Origin: Methanobacterium_D oryzae
GTDB taxonomy: Archaea > Methanobacteriota > Methanobacteria > Methanobacteriales > Methanobacteriaceae
Reading direction: 5' to 3'
DNA length: 64,000 bases
NCBI RefSeq assembly: GCF_050433505.1
Contig: NZ_JBNPXC010000001.1
Location: 124,001-188,000, forward strand
Notes under the pieces: generated by a model
The model's input: only the letters and a program-made list of their open reading frames with translations
The model's database searches: none
What the model was told of the DNA's origin: nothing
Program-made: the position numbers and the translations under genes
Part shown: positions 43,032 through 52,169 of the stretch, in pieces
Position numbering within the stretch: the stretch's first letter is position 1
How the letters are laid out: each line of letters begins with the position of its first letter

Positions 43032-44006
43032 TTATAATCGTTTTTGCCCTGATTGGAATTCTGGAAGTACCTCTTCTTTATAGAAATCAATGAATTCATG
43101 TTGATTGTTACCTATTTGCTGTATACATATACGATCGAAACCTGCATCAATATTTGACTTTATTTTATCCATATGTACTTGTGGATCAGAACTGCACGGT
43201 ATTTTCTCTGGTATATCTTCTTTTTTAACATTCTTCACAAGTTCTTCAAAATGTGTTTGTGTTGGAATATCCCAGCTTATGTTTCCTTTAATAGCCATTA
43301 AAGGCCACCATCTGTAAACTAAATCTACTGCCTTCTCGTCAGTTTCTGCCCAACTTAGTGAAGTTTCTGAGTATGATGGTTTGCCTTTTCCTCCTGTTTT
43401 ATTAAATATATCTAAAATTTCTTTCTTTCCACCACTTACAATTAATCCATCTCCGTTATTTGCTGCAGTGGTTGCAGCTATTGGCCCATCTGCAGCCATA
43501 TATATTGGTGGAAGCTCCTCAGGAAGAGTGTATATCTGTGCATTTTCAACATGGTAATAATATCCATCATAATCTTGCATTCCTCCCTGCCAGAGAGTTC
43601 TAATTACATCTACAGCTTCTGCAAGCATTTCAATTCTTATAGGTGCTGATGGCCAGTGATCTCCATATATATGCTCATTCAAGTTTTCACCAGAACCTAC
43701 TCCCAAAATAAACCTGCCAGGTATTAATGTAGCTACCGTAGCCACAGCTTGGGCCACTAAAGCAGGATGCTGCCTTATTGTAGGGCATGTAACCCCTGTC
43801 ATTAAATTTAAGTCTTCAGTTACTTGTGATATTGCTCCCAGAGTACTCCAGACAAAAGGGCTATTACCTTGCTGGCTCAACCAAGGATGATAATGATCAG
43901 ATATTGATGCAAAATCAAATCCTGCATCTTCAGCATGTTTAGCATAACTTATAAGTTCATGAGGCCCAAATACTTCGCTTGCAAGCTTAAATCCAATTTC
44001 TACCAT
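43032..44006 (-). CDS. F420-dependent LLM-class oxidoreductase
   Basis: 324 residues of the luciferase-like monooxygenase fold: IGFKLASEVFGPHELISYAKHA at the start, DFASISDHYHPW, LILGVGSGENLNEH (here RFILGVGSGENL) and the GKKEILDIF region. The arrangement fits the TIGR03557 group close to F420-dependent glucose-6-phosphate dehydrogenase. It should bind F420H2/F420 in the cytoplasm. The substrate is unknown. It is divergent from the DUF2769 gene, and a sugar-dehydrogenase-like gene lies nearby at 45.4 kb. Confidence 0.9.
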   Translation of the reverse strand: MVEIGFKLASEVFGPHELISYAKHAEDAGFDFASISDHYHPWLSQQGNSPFVWSTLGAISQVTEDLNLMTGVTCPTIRQHPALVAQAVATVATLIPGRFILGVGSGENLNEHIYGDHWPSAPIRIEMLAEAVDVIRTLWQGGMQDYDGYYYHVENAQIYTLPEELPPIYMAADGPIAATTAANNGDGLIVSGGKKEILDIFNKTGGKGKPSYSETSLSWAETDEKAVDLVYRWWPLMAIKGNISWDIPTQTHFEELVKNVKKEDIPEKIPCSSDPQVHMDKIKSNIDAGFDRICIQQIGNNQHEFIDFYKEEVLPEFQSGQKRL

Positions 44007-44143
44007 TTAAATTCCTCCAAATTTTTTTAAGAATTTAAAATTAAATTTTCTAACAATTAATTTAGTAATGCAATTATATAAAATTATATTAATTATTTCA
44101 TAAAAAGTAATAATGTTGCAAATAATTTCAAGGAGGTTAAAAT

Positions 44144-44440
44144 ATGGTAAATGTCGAATTTAACATGGAAAATGTTCAAAGATGTCTCTGCCCTGGATGT
44201 CCAGTACAAGCTAAAAGTGAGTGTGTGCAAGATAAATTAAGTAAGTTACAATCACAAAAAGGCGGAACTCCAAGTAAAGAAGATGTACCTGGAGTTTATT
44301 GTTCACAAGGGAAAGCCACTTGTGATGGGCTTGATCCAACTCAAATGTGTCAATGTGGTAAATGCGAAGTATGGAAAGAATATAAATTAGGTGAAGGAGA
44401 ACCTGGCGGCTATTATTGTGCAAAAGGAGAAGCAAGATAA
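44144..44440 (+). CDS. Cysteine-rich DUF2769 protein
   Basis: 98 residues behind a perfect AAGGAGGT site. It follows the DUF2769 pattern: RCLCPGCPVQ, then CVQDK, a central GVYCSQGKATC, CQCGKCEVWKEYKLG and the terminal YYCAKGEAR. It is about 60% identical by eye to 27103-27405. It has no membrane segment. The cysteines probably bind a metal or cluster. Gap to the downstream EamA gene is 34 bp. Confidence 0.85.
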   Translation: MVNVEFNMENVQRCLCPGCPVQAKSECVQDKLSKLQSQKGGTPSKEDVPGVYCSQGKATCDGLDPTQMCQCGKCEVWKEYKLGEGEPGGYYCAKGEAR

Positions 44441-44474
44441 TTAAATCATTAATTAATTTTTTTATTTTTTAGTT

Positions 44475-45341
44475 ATGATACTATCTTACTTATTTGCAAC
44501 ATTATCAGCATTTTTTGAATCAATGAAAGAAGTTTTTAGCAAAAAAGGATTAAAAGATGTTGATGAATATATTATAACTTGGGCATTTGGGTTTTTTGCT
44601 TTACCATTTCTAGCTTTACCTCTAGTTTTCTTTAAAACTCCTAATTTAGGTAGTGCATTTTGGTTGGCACTTATTATAGGAGGTATTTTAAATTTACTGG
44701 CAACTGTATTTCACATGAAATCAATAAAAAAGTCAGATTTATCTGTAACAGTTCCACTAATGGCTTTTACTCCTTTATTTCTTTTAATAACTGCCCCTTT
44801 AATTATTGGAGAATATCCAACACTTTTGGGAATTATAGGTGTTGTTTTAATTGTTATAGGATCTTATGTATTAAATTTTAATGATAAAGAAAAAGGTTAT
44901 TTAACTCCTTTTAAAGCAATGCTCGAAGAACATGGGCCCAGATTAATGTTAGTTGCCGCATTTTTATTAAGTTTATCATCAACTGTAGATAAGATTGGGG
45001 TTTTAAATTCTTCTCCCATATTTTGGGCTTTTTCAGTTCATATATTCACAACATTAACTCTAGCTCCAATATTATTATATGAAATTGAAAATCACTTGAA
45101 AATATCGAGTACAGAGTTAAAAATACTAATTTCTATTGGTATTTTTAGTGCATTATCTATAATATTCCAAATGACTGCTATAAGTTTGACATTAGTAGCT
45201 TATGTTATTGCAATAAAACGTACAAGTATAGTAATAAGTGTTTTATTAGGACATTTCATTTTTAAAGAAATAGACATTAAAGAAAGGCTTTTAGGAGCTT
45301 CAATAATGATTATTGGAGTTATTCTCATAACTTTATCATAA
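44475..45341 (+). CDS. EamA-family (drug/metabolite) transporter
   Basis: 288 residues with ten hydrophobic segments in two repeats. The first EamA repeat ends at about residue 140 (VVLIVIGSYVLNFNDKEKG); the second ends with VISVLLGHFIFKEIDIKERLLGASIMIIGV, the typical DMT C-terminal block. It exports or imports small metabolites. It lies between DUF2769 genes on the same strand, but a functional connection is not shown. Confidence 0.88.
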   Translation: MILSYLFATLSAFFESMKEVFSKKGLKDVDEYIITWAFGFFALPFLALPLVFFKTPNLGSAFWLALIIGGILNLLATVFHMKSIKKSDLSVTVPLMAFTPLFLLITAPLIIGEYPTLLGIIGVVLIVIGSYVLNFNDKEKGYLTPFKAMLEEHGPRLMLVAAFLLSLSSTVDKIGVLNSSPIFWAFSVHIFTTLTLAPILLYEIENHLKISSTELKILISIGIFSALSIIFQMTAISLTLVAYVIAIKRTSIVISVLLGHFIFKEIDIKERLLGASIMIIGVILITLS

Positions 45342-45431
45342 TTACAAAATGAAAATGTTTTAAAAACTGCATGTTATTAATAAAATTATATTAATTATTA
45401 TTAACAAATTCTATATAAACAGGTGACTTGT

Positions 45432-46772
45432 ATGGATGAAGAAATTAATAAAATATGGTGGACATTTCCACGATTTAAAATAGAAAAAATGGTTACAGGG
45501 TTAGAATTACCAGTTAATTTGGCTTTTGTTCCTGAAGCGGGGGATAATCCTGATGATCCTCTTTTATATGTTACAGAATTGTATGGAAACATTAAAGTGA
45601 TTACCAATGATTGGAAAGCGCACATCTACGCAGAAAACCTCCTAAATTATGAGCCAAATTATGAATTTCCAGGTACAGGAGAATCTGGATTAACAGGAAT
45701 TTGTGTTGAGCCAAAAAGTGGCGATATATTTGTTTCAATGATTTACGAAGATAATGATGATGTTAAAAATAAGTTAGTACGGCTTAAAAGTAAAGATGGT
45801 TTGAAAATGGACTCAATGGAAACCATAATTGAAGATATACCTTCAATTAAAGCCGCACACCAGATGCAAGCTATTACGATAGGATTTGATGGCAAACTGT
45901 ATGTAAATCTTGGAGAAGGAATGATAAATCCTGAAGTGGCTCAAGATGATAATGAACTTCGAGGTAAAGTTTTAAGAATGAATTTAGATGGTTCTATTCC
46001 TGAAGACAATCCTAACCCAGATAGTCTGATTTTTGCTAAGGGTTTTAGAAATCCTTTTGGTGGTAGATGGCGTAAAAGCGATAAATCACTATATATAACC
46101 GATGATGGTCCAGCATATGATGATCGGATCGCTAAAGTAGAAGCTGGCAAAAATTATGGCTGGCCTAAAACTATGAGACAAAATTCATTATTCTGGTCTA
46201 ATTTAAGTCAAGGAATAACTGCTCTTGATTTTATGCAGAATGGAGAATTCCCATACGAATTTGAAGATGAACTTTTTGTTGCATTTTTTGGAGGTTCATA
46301 TGAAACTGGGCCCGCTATAAAAGGAAAAAAAATAGTGAAGATGAAACTTAATGAGGATGGTTCAGCAATTAAATCCTTTGATATATTTGTAAGATACATG
46401 GGAGAACATGCTGCAAGTCCTTGTGGATTAGCATTTGGCCCTGGAGGGCTGTACTTTACAGATCTACATGGGGAAAAGAATGGTCAGATGCGCGCTGCAA
46501 GTGGGAACATATTCCGTGTTAGTTCTGTAATCAAAGCAGAAGGAGAAATAATAGTTCCATATACTAAAGAAAATGCAGGTAGATGTCTTTGTCCTGGATG
46601 CCCGACACGTAATGAATGTATGGCAAACAGAAATCAACGTCTTTTCTGTTCTCAGGGAAAAACTGAATGTGAACTTGAAAAACGTGGCTGTTTATGTGGT
46701 GAATGCCCAATTCAAGGAGAATATGGCTTAACAGAGTTTTATTATTGTGCTGAAGGTGCTGCTCATAAGTAA
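45432..46772 (+). CDS. PQQ-type sugar dehydrogenase propeller fused to DUF2769
   Basis: The ATG at 45432 is chosen because AGGTGA lies just before it; 446 residues. Residues 1-375 form a glucose/sorbosone dehydrogenase-like beta-propeller (VTGLELPVNLAFVPEAG, GLTGICVEPKSGDIFV, GFDGKLYVNLGEGMINPEVAQ, FAKGFRNPFGGRW, PCGLAFGPGGLYFTD). The last 70 are a DUF2769 domain (RCLCPGCPTRNEC, LFCSQGKTEC, CLCGECPIQGEY, YYCAEG). No signal peptide is present, unlike bacterial soluble glucose dehydrogenases. Whether PQQ is bound is open. Two more DUF2769 genes follow immediately. Confidence 0.85.
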   Translation: MDEEINKIWWTFPRFKIEKMVTGLELPVNLAFVPEAGDNPDDPLLYVTELYGNIKVITNDWKAHIYAENLLNYEPNYEFPGTGESGLTGICVEPKSGDIFVSMIYEDNDDVKNKLVRLKSKDGLKMDSMETIIEDIPSIKAAHQMQAITIGFDGKLYVNLGEGMINPEVAQDDNELRGKVLRMNLDGSIPEDNPNPDSLIFAKGFRNPFGGRWRKSDKSLYITDDGPAYDDRIAKVEAGKNYGWPKTMRQNSLFWSNLSQGITALDFMQNGEFPYEFEDELFVAFFGGSYETGPAIKGKKIVKMKLNEDGSAIKSFDIFVRYMGEHAASPCGLAFGPGGLYFTDLHGEKNGQMRAASGNIFRVSSVIKAEGEIIVPYTKENAGRCLCPGCPTRNECMANRNQRLFCSQGKTECELEKRGCLCGECPIQGEYGLTEFYYCAEGAAHK

Positions 46773-46798
46773 TTAAATTGATCCACTTGAGGTGAGGT

Positions 46799-47029
46799 AT
46801 GACCAATTCAATTGTTCCAGATATAGAAGAAAATGCCTCCAGATGCCAATGCCCCCTATGTCCAACATATAATGAGTGCATGGAATATGATGATCAACGT
46901 CTATTTTGTTCTCGTGGAAATACTGAATGTAATCTTGATGAAGAAGGTTGTATTTGTGGTGAATGCCCCGTATGGAAAGAATATATGATAAAAAGCTTTT
47001 ATTATTGTAGGAGCAGCCTGAAAATATAA
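46799..47029 (+). CDS. Short DUF2769 protein with an altered C-terminus
   Basis: 76 residues behind GAGGTGAGGT. The DUF2769 core is present (RCQCPLCPTYNEC, LFCSRGNTEC, CICGECPVWKEY, FYYC). After the last Cys the relatives continue with EGAA or KGAV; here the frame reads RSSLKI, while GGAGCAGCCTGA (Gly-Ala-Ala-stop) lies in another frame. A small deletion near 47007-47012 has probably shifted the end. All core cysteines are kept, so the protein may still work. Confidence 0.75.
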   Translation: MTNSIVPDIEENASRCQCPLCPTYNECMEYDDQRLFCSRGNTECNLDEEGCICGECPVWKEYMIKSFYYCRSSLKI

Positions 47030-47041
47030 AAATGTGATTAA

Positions 47042-47308
47042 ATGGCAAAAAATAACGAAATTGTTCCTGATACTGAAGAAAATGCAGAAAGATGTCGTTG
47101 CCCACAATGTCCAGTATATAATGAATGTATGGACAATAATAATGAACGGTTTTTCTGCTCAAGAGGAAGTACGGGATGTAGTTTTGAAAAAAGAGGTTGT
47201 TTATGCTTGCATTGTCCTAATGAAATTGAATATAGGTTGAATAGTTTTGTTTATTGTGAAAAAGGAGCAGTAACGAAAAAAAATGTTGCAAGTAAAACTT
47301 TAAAATAA
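47042..47308 (+). CDS. Short DUF2769 protein
   Basis: 88 residues, 12 bases after the previous gene, with GTGATTAA before the ATG. The pattern is RCRCPQCPVYNEC, FFCSRGSTGC, CLCLHCPNEIEY and VYCEKGA, followed by a basic tail (KKNVASKTLK). It is closest to the DUF2769 domains at 46560 and 46799, which form a tandem triplet. Confidence 0.8.
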   Translation: MAKNNEIVPDTEENAERCRCPQCPVYNECMDNNNERFFCSRGSTGCSFEKRGCLCLHCPNEIEYRLNSFVYCEKGAVTKKNVASKTLK

Positions 47309-47670
47309 AATTAATAATTAACTTATTTAATTTTAAAATTCCATAAACTTTTAATGATTTAAATTAAAAAATAGCTCAATAACAAACATATTTAATTTAA
47401 AAAACCTATTTTTACTAATAGCTACATTAAATTTAAAGTTAGTTAATGAAATTGGGGATAATTTAATGTAAGAGAATATAGATGTCAATGTCATAATGAA
47501 AGAATTTTTTTGGACATTATGAAATGTAGAGTTTAAATCCATTTAATCTACTAATTTCTAAAAAAATAATATCAAAACAATCATTCTGTTCAACTTATTA
47601 TATTTCTACAATATTAATACCATAAAATAATAATTAATAAAATAAGATTTAGATAATTAGAGATGATTCA
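47309..47670. other. 362-bp intergenic region
   Basis: AT-rich and without a convincing gene. A 63-codon frame on the minus strand (47351-47542) has no ribosome binding site and low-complexity composition. The promoter of the next gene probably lies around 47600-47645. Confidence 0.4.
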
Positions 47671-48033
47671 ATGAATACAAAAGAAGATATAAATGTAGAT
47701 GAAATATTTCAAAAAATTGAAAACTATTTTGGTTTCATTCCTAAGATTTTTCAAGTACTGGCAGAAAATCCGGCCACATTAAAAGCTTATTATGAAAAAG
47801 TAGAAGCAATAAATAATAATGACTCATTATCTCCATTAACCAAAGAATTAGTAGCTATAGGTGCTGCCTCTACAATAGGGGCTGAACATTGTTTGTTAAC
47901 TCATCTTAAAGTTGCAAAAGCATTTGGAGCCACACATGATCAACTCTTATTAGCTATTTTGATGGGGGCTTTAATAGCAGAAACAGATGCCCTTGCAAAA
48001 TCGTTAAGGGTTTATGAGGATTTTAAAGAATAA
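47671..48033 (+). CDS. Carboxymuconolactone decarboxylase/AhpD-family protein
   Basis: 120 residues, all helical. The AhpD-like core is LTKELVAIGAASTIGAEHCLLTHLKVAKAFGATHDQ in outline: Glu, Cys and His of EHCLLTH match the family E-x-C-x3-H motif, though the usual first Cys of a CxxC pair is not present. Members act as thiol-dependent peroxidase partners or as decarboxylases; with a single Cys the former is less likely. It stands alone. Confidence 0.82.
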   Translation: MNTKEDINVDEIFQKIENYFGFIPKIFQVLAENPATLKAYYEKVEAINNNDSLSPLTKELVAIGAASTIGAEHCLLTHLKVAKAFGATHDQLLLAILMGALIAETDALAKSLRVYEDFKE

Positions 48034-48093
48034 ATTAAATATTGTTACCTTTATTTTAGAAAGCGCATTTTATTTTGATTCATCTTTTTAAAA

Positions 48094-48141
48094 GTCCCCT
48101 AAAACGAAGTTTTAGGGACACCAAAAATGCAAAGCATTTTT
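48094..48141 (-). terminator. Tandem hairpins downstream of rnpB
   Basis: On the minus strand, just past the 3' end of the RNase P RNA, AAAAATGC-TTT-GCATTTTT (48123-48141) and then a long stem (about 11 bp, GTCCCTAAAAC and its complement, 48094-48119) around a TTC loop precede an A/T tract. They probably end transcription or stabilise the RNA end. Confidence 0.55.
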
Positions 48142-48149
48142 GAGTAGAT

Positions 48150-48455
<306 letters not shown>

Positions 48456-48474
48456 AATAATTTTGATTGAACTA

Positions 48475-48486
48475 ATATAAATTTTG
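48475..48486 (-). promoter_or_regulatory. TATA box of rnpB
   Basis: AAAATTTATATT on the minus strand, about 20-30 bases before the inferred 5' end of RNase P RNA near 48455. Confidence 0.6.
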
Positions 48487-48510
48487 TAGTTTTTAAAGTA
48501 TAATAAAAAT

Positions 48511-48589
<79 letters not shown>

Positions 48590-48745
48590 TAGTATCATGG
48601 TTTGTACCTTAGAGTATATAAAGGTTTCTCTTAAGGGAATTTCAAAAATTAAATTTAATTTTTGTTAATATTCTAAATATTATAATTAGATCATGTGATT
48701 TAAATCTATTTAAGTTTAAATTGAATATTTTTATTAAAAAATACA

Positions 48746-49072
48746 TTATTCATTACTTTCTAATTCTTTAATTTCATGGGTTAAAGAATATCCTACTACA
48801 GTCCTAATAGCTACAATTATTGCTAAAATAATTAACTGATCAAAGGATGGTTCGAGGATAGATTTTATTAAATCTGCAGCGATGAAAAATTCTAATCCCA
48901 ATACTATTTTATAGGTGAAATCTCGCCTTATATCATGATAATTTTTCCTTTTAAGGAATTCGATGCCTATTACTTCTATTGCCGCCTTTATACCGCCATA
49001 AAAAATAACAATTGCTCCAAAATAAGAAAGAATACTAACAACAAACAATACTATGGTTTCATATTCGACCAT
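48746..49072 (-). CDS. DUF1622 membrane protein
   Basis: About 108 residues from the ATG at 49072; an in-frame TTG at 49081 is possible. Three membrane segments with IVIFYGGIKAAIEVI, then RRDFTYKIVLGLEFFIAADLIKSI and a last helix IRTVVGYSLTHEIKEL. These are the conserved blocks of DUF1622, small membrane proteins of unknown function. Confidence 0.85.
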   Translation of the reverse strand: MVEYETIVLFVVSILSYFGAIVIFYGGIKAAIEVIGIEFLKRKNYHDIRRDFTYKIVLGLEFFIAADLIKSILEPSFDQLIILAIIVAIRTVVGYSLTHEIKELESNE

Positions 49073-49110
49073 ATTAATCAATTAATAAAATCAATGAGAA
49101 GAAGGTATTT

Positions 49111-49632
49111 TTATTCATTTTTTGGTTCTTCTTCATGTTCTAATTTTTCAAGCCTTTCTTCAATATACTCAAATTTTTTGTTTGCATGATTTCTAAATTC
49201 ATCAAACCGTTTAGAAAGGTCATCTACATCTCTAGAAACTTTACTATATCTTTTTTCAAGTTCATTAATATCCGTTTTAGTTGCAAGTTCCCAGTCTTTA
49301 ATAAGCTGGTCACTTTGATCATTTAAAAATTCATCTATTCTTCCAGATAGGACATCAGTACTTATAGGAACATCTTTGACTTTACCTTTTAGTTTTTCGC
49401 TCATTTCAGATACTCTTTCGCTTACACCAGCCATTCTTTCTCCCCTAGAACTTTGACTACTGTATTGTTGGCTAATTCCTTCAGAAACACGAGTTCCAGC
49501 ATTAGAAATACTAGACTTTACTGTATCAAAACTTGTATTACCTGTTTTATTCATTTCCTGGATATAATAATATAATAACACAACTATTGCGCCTGCTAAA
49601 ACTAGAATTGCGAATAATTCCAGCGGTTCCAT
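49111..49632 (-). CDS. Membrane-anchored coiled-coil protein
   Basis: 173 residues: an N-terminal membrane helix (about 5-26, FAILVLAGAIVVLLYYYI), a Ser-rich linker (SQQYSSQSSRGERM), and a long helical part (about 100-170) with heptad-like charges ending in HEEEPKNE. AGGAGGAAAT before the ATG lies in the end of the preceding gene, three bases away, so the two are co-translated. Function unknown. Confidence 0.7.
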   Translation of the reverse strand: MEPLELFAILVLAGAIVVLLYYYIQEMNKTGNTSFDTVKSSISNAGTRVSEGISQQYSSQSSRGERMAGVSERVSEMSEKLKGKVKDVPISTDVLSGRIDEFLNDQSDQLIKDWELATKTDINELEKRYSKVSRDVDDLSKRFDEFRNHANKKFEYIEERLEKLEHEEEPKNE

Positions 49633-49635
49633 TTT

Positions 49636-50070
49636 TTATTTCCTCCTTTTTCCAGTATCCTCAATTTTTTTATCCAGTTCTTTTTCCTTGTTTTCAAGGT
49701 CTTTCATTAGTTTTTGGAGTTTTCCGTATTCTGCTTGAGCCTCAAGACGTGCCATTCTCTCGTTTAATTCCCCATGCAAGAATCCGACCTTATTCATAAT
49801 TTCTGATGTATCTTTTCTAATATTTGCCAGTCTTTCTTGCTGTTCTTGTGGTAATGGCAATGCATTTTCCAAGAGACGTTTTGATTCAAGATCTTTTTCA
49901 ACTAAAGATATTTTTTTAAGTTCTACTTGTTTTTCAACAAGCGCCACATTATTTTGAGTTTCCCTAACTCTTTTCCATTGAACAACAACAATTATAATTA
50001 CAATTGCTGCTAAAACACCCATAATTATTGGAACAATGTATTGTGAAATTTGAGTAGCAACATCCGCCAT
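49636..50070 (-). CDS. Membrane-anchored coiled-coil protein
   Basis: The ATG at 50070 is preferred, since the GTG at 50079 is part of the ribosome binding site AAGGTGA; 144 residues. One membrane helix (about 12-32, VPIIMGVLAAIVIIIVVVQW) and then a continuous coiled coil to the end (ENKEKELDKKIEDTGKRRK). The topology is like that of the next gene, and the two probably form a pair. No family recognised. Confidence 0.7.
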   Translation of the reverse strand: MADVATQISQYIVPIIMGVLAAIVIIIVVVQWKRVRETQNNVALVEKQVELKKISLVEKDLESKRLLENALPLPQEQQERLANIRKDTSEIMNKVGFLHGELNERMARLEAQAEYGKLQKLMKDLENKEKELDKKIEDTGKRRK

Positions 50071-50079
50071 AATATTCAC

Positions 50080-50287
50080 CTTTTTATTATTATTTTTGTC
50101 TAAGATTATATATAACCCTAATCATTTAGAGTGGCTTTTAATTAATTCTACATTGATATATGGAAACTTAATATATATAAAATTGAAGTTATAATCCATA
50201 AAATTACTTATTAAGATTTATTTTAATTTAGATTAAAATAATTAAATGGATTTTCATTGAAATAAAACTAAATATACGTAAAAACAA
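50080..50287. promoter_or_regulatory. Promoter region of the coiled-coil gene pair
   Basis: About 200 AT-rich bases. A TATA-like AATTTTATATATATTAAG on the minus strand (about 50168-50186) could drive the 50070-49111 pair. No gene seen. Confidence 0.35.
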
Positions 50288-50617
50288 TTATTTCCTATTT
50301 AGAAGAATAATACTATCCAAACTATCAATATCCTCGTCTAATCGATCTTTTATCCAACTATCTGCTTCTTCATGAGATGCTTTTTCTTTTACGGCCTTAA
50401 GTTCTCGTTTTATGCTTGAAACTCGCCTATCCTTTTGTTCATGTGTTTTTTTCTTCTTACTTTGGAGTGAAAAGATTAAAGCTATAATAACAATAACAAA
50501 AAATAATATAAAAGCTGCAAATATATCCCCTCCATGTAAAAAAGCAGGAAAAGAGACCCCAGTTACGTAACTCGCATCTCTTCTAATTTCTTTTTTTATA
50601 ATAACTCCTCCAATCAA
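50288..50617 (-). CDS. Small membrane protein with charged helical tail; start uncertain
   Basis: Up to 109 residues. One membrane helix (about 32-52, IFAAFILFFVIVIIALIF) is followed by a Lys/Glu-rich helix (KKKKTHEQKDRRVSSIKREL) and an acidic end. The topology is like that of its two neighbours. The only canonical start in the frame is the TTG at 50617, without a good ribosome binding site, whereas a strong GGAGGAG lies inside the frame with only ATT/ATA codons at the right distance. Confidence 0.55.
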   Translation of the reverse strand: MIGGVIIKKEIRRDASYVTGVSFPAFLHGGDIFAAFILFFVIVIIALIFSLQSKKKKTHEQKDRRVSSIKRELKAVKEKASHEEADSWIKDRLDEDIDSLDSIILLNRK

Positions 50618-50808
50618 TTTTCCAAAGGAATGTTTTTACTCTATAACTTGGTTTATAATTTAGATGTATATTAATTATTCTATAATTTTATCAAATCAAT
50701 TAAAGTATCATTTTTATACTTTAAAGACATTATTTTATACTATATTAAAAAATATTTCTTTACAAAACTAATATTTTAAACATGTTCTAATACATTATAA
50801 GTGATTAT

Positions 50809-51708
50809 ATGATTGATTTGTACAAAAAAGCCGGAAAAATTGTATCAAATGTAAGAAAAGATGCTGTAAATTATGTAAAAGAAGATATGAAAATTATAGA
50901 CCTCATAGAATTTGTTGAAAATGGAATTAAAGAACAAGGAGGTATGCCTGCTTTTCCATGTAATGTTTCTATAAATGAAATAACTGCCCATTATACTTCC
51001 CCAATTGGAGATGAAAGAACAATTAAATCAGGAGATCTTGTTAAAATTGATTTAGGTGCCCATGTTGAGGGATACATTGCAGATACTGCTATAAGTGTGC
51101 TTGTTGGAGAAGAATCTGAAAATTATGACCATCATGTAAATATGATAGATACTTCTTATGAAGCTCTCGAAAATGGAATAAGCACCATTAAAGCTGGAGT
51201 TGAAATTGGAAAGGTTGGAGAAGTTATAGAAAAAACAATGAACGATAAAGGGTTTAATAGTGTATCAAATTTAACAGGCCATAGCATGGAACGATGGATA
51301 CTTCATTCAGGATTATCAGTTCCAAATATTAAAGAAAATAATCCGCATAAATTAGAAGAAGGAGATGTTTTAGCCATAGAACCTTTTGCAACTGATGGTG
51401 TAGGAAGAGTTACTGATATGAATGAAGTTCATATATTCAGATTCCTTAGGGATCGCCCAATGCGTTTAGTTCATGCTAAAAGGGCCTTAAATAAAATTAA
51501 AACTAACTATAAAAATCTTCCTTTTGCCCAAAGATGGCTTCAAGACCAATTCAGCGAACATCATTTAAATAATGCAATGCGAATGCTTATCTCTTCAAGA
51601 GCCATATATCCTTACCATGTGCTCAAAGAGAAGAGCAATGCTGTTGTAGCGCAATCAGAACATACAGTTATTGTAGAAAGTGATGGATGTATGGTCATAA
51701 CTGAATAA
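50809..51708 (+). CDS. map: Type II methionyl aminopeptidase
   Basis: 299 residues. The metal ligands of the pita-bread fold are visible: VKIDLGAHVEGYIADTAIS (two Asp), LTGHSMERW (His), and AIEPFATDGVG and VAQSEHTVIVE (Glu). An inserted helical subdomain (about 165-235, ending RWLQDQF region) marks type II, the archaeal and eukaryotic kind. It removes the initiator Met from nascent proteins. GTGATTAT before the ATG is the ribosome binding site. Confidence 0.96.
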   Translation: MIDLYKKAGKIVSNVRKDAVNYVKEDMKIIDLIEFVENGIKEQGGMPAFPCNVSINEITAHYTSPIGDERTIKSGDLVKIDLGAHVEGYIADTAISVLVGEESENYDHHVNMIDTSYEALENGISTIKAGVEIGKVGEVIEKTMNDKGFNSVSNLTGHSMERWILHSGLSVPNIKENNPHKLEEGDVLAIEPFATDGVGRVTDMNEVHIFRFLRDRPMRLVHAKRALNKIKTNYKNLPFAQRWLQDQFSEHHLNNAMRMLISSRAIYPYHVLKEKSNAVVAQSEHTVIVESDGCMVITE

Positions 51709-51758
51709 TAACCTTTTCCGAGGATATTATTTTAATATATTTCAAACCCAATTCATCT

Positions 51759-52124
51759 CTAAATCCATTCTAATTCAGTATCAGTCAGATGACCTCCTGA
51801 ATTTCCCGTATTAAGAGTACCCTTCGGTTCAATTAACATTACCGTACATTCTTCATTACAAATTGGCTTATGTTCTATACCTTTAGGAACAACAATCAAT
51901 TCTCCTTTTTCTAAATCAAATATCTTATCTCTAAATGCTAGTTGCATTCTTCCTTCAACTACAAAAAATAATTCATCGGTTTCTGGATGGCTGTGCCAAA
52001 TAAATTCTCTTTTAGCTCGAACAAGTTTGAATTGATAATCGTTTAATTCAGCAATTAATTTATATTTATGAAGTTCTGTAATCATTTTAGCCTTTTCTTC
52101 TAAATTTACAACTCTAATTTCCAT
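51759..52124 (-). CDS. Cupin-domain protein
   Basis: 121 residues, a single cupin barrel: motif 1 WHSHPETDELFFVVEGRM with two His and one Glu as metal ligands, and motif 2 GELIVVPKGIEHKPI with the last His. It is of the metal-dependent mannose-6-phosphate isomerase-like or storage type. The substrate is unknown. It is convergent with map. Confidence 0.88.
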   Translation of the reverse strand: MEIRVVNLEEKAKMITELHKYKLIAELNDYQFKLVRAKREFIWHSHPETDELFFVVEGRMQLAFRDKIFDLEKGELIVVPKGIEHKPICNEECTVMLIEPKGTLNTGNSGGHLTDTELEWI

Positions 52125-52169
52125 AAAAAACTTCCATAACTTTCTATCTTATTTGATCAAAAGTAAAAT

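Noticed and set aside
46564..47240. Frames overlapping the DUF2769 genes in other phases and on the minus strand
   Set aside because: They arise from the Cys/His/Tyr-rich codons of the DUF2769 repeats; the DUF2769 frames have ribosome binding sites and conserved spacing.
47351..47542. 63-codon minus-strand frame in the gap before the AhpD-like gene
   Set aside because: Low-complexity Asn/Phe-rich composition and no ribosome binding site or promoter.
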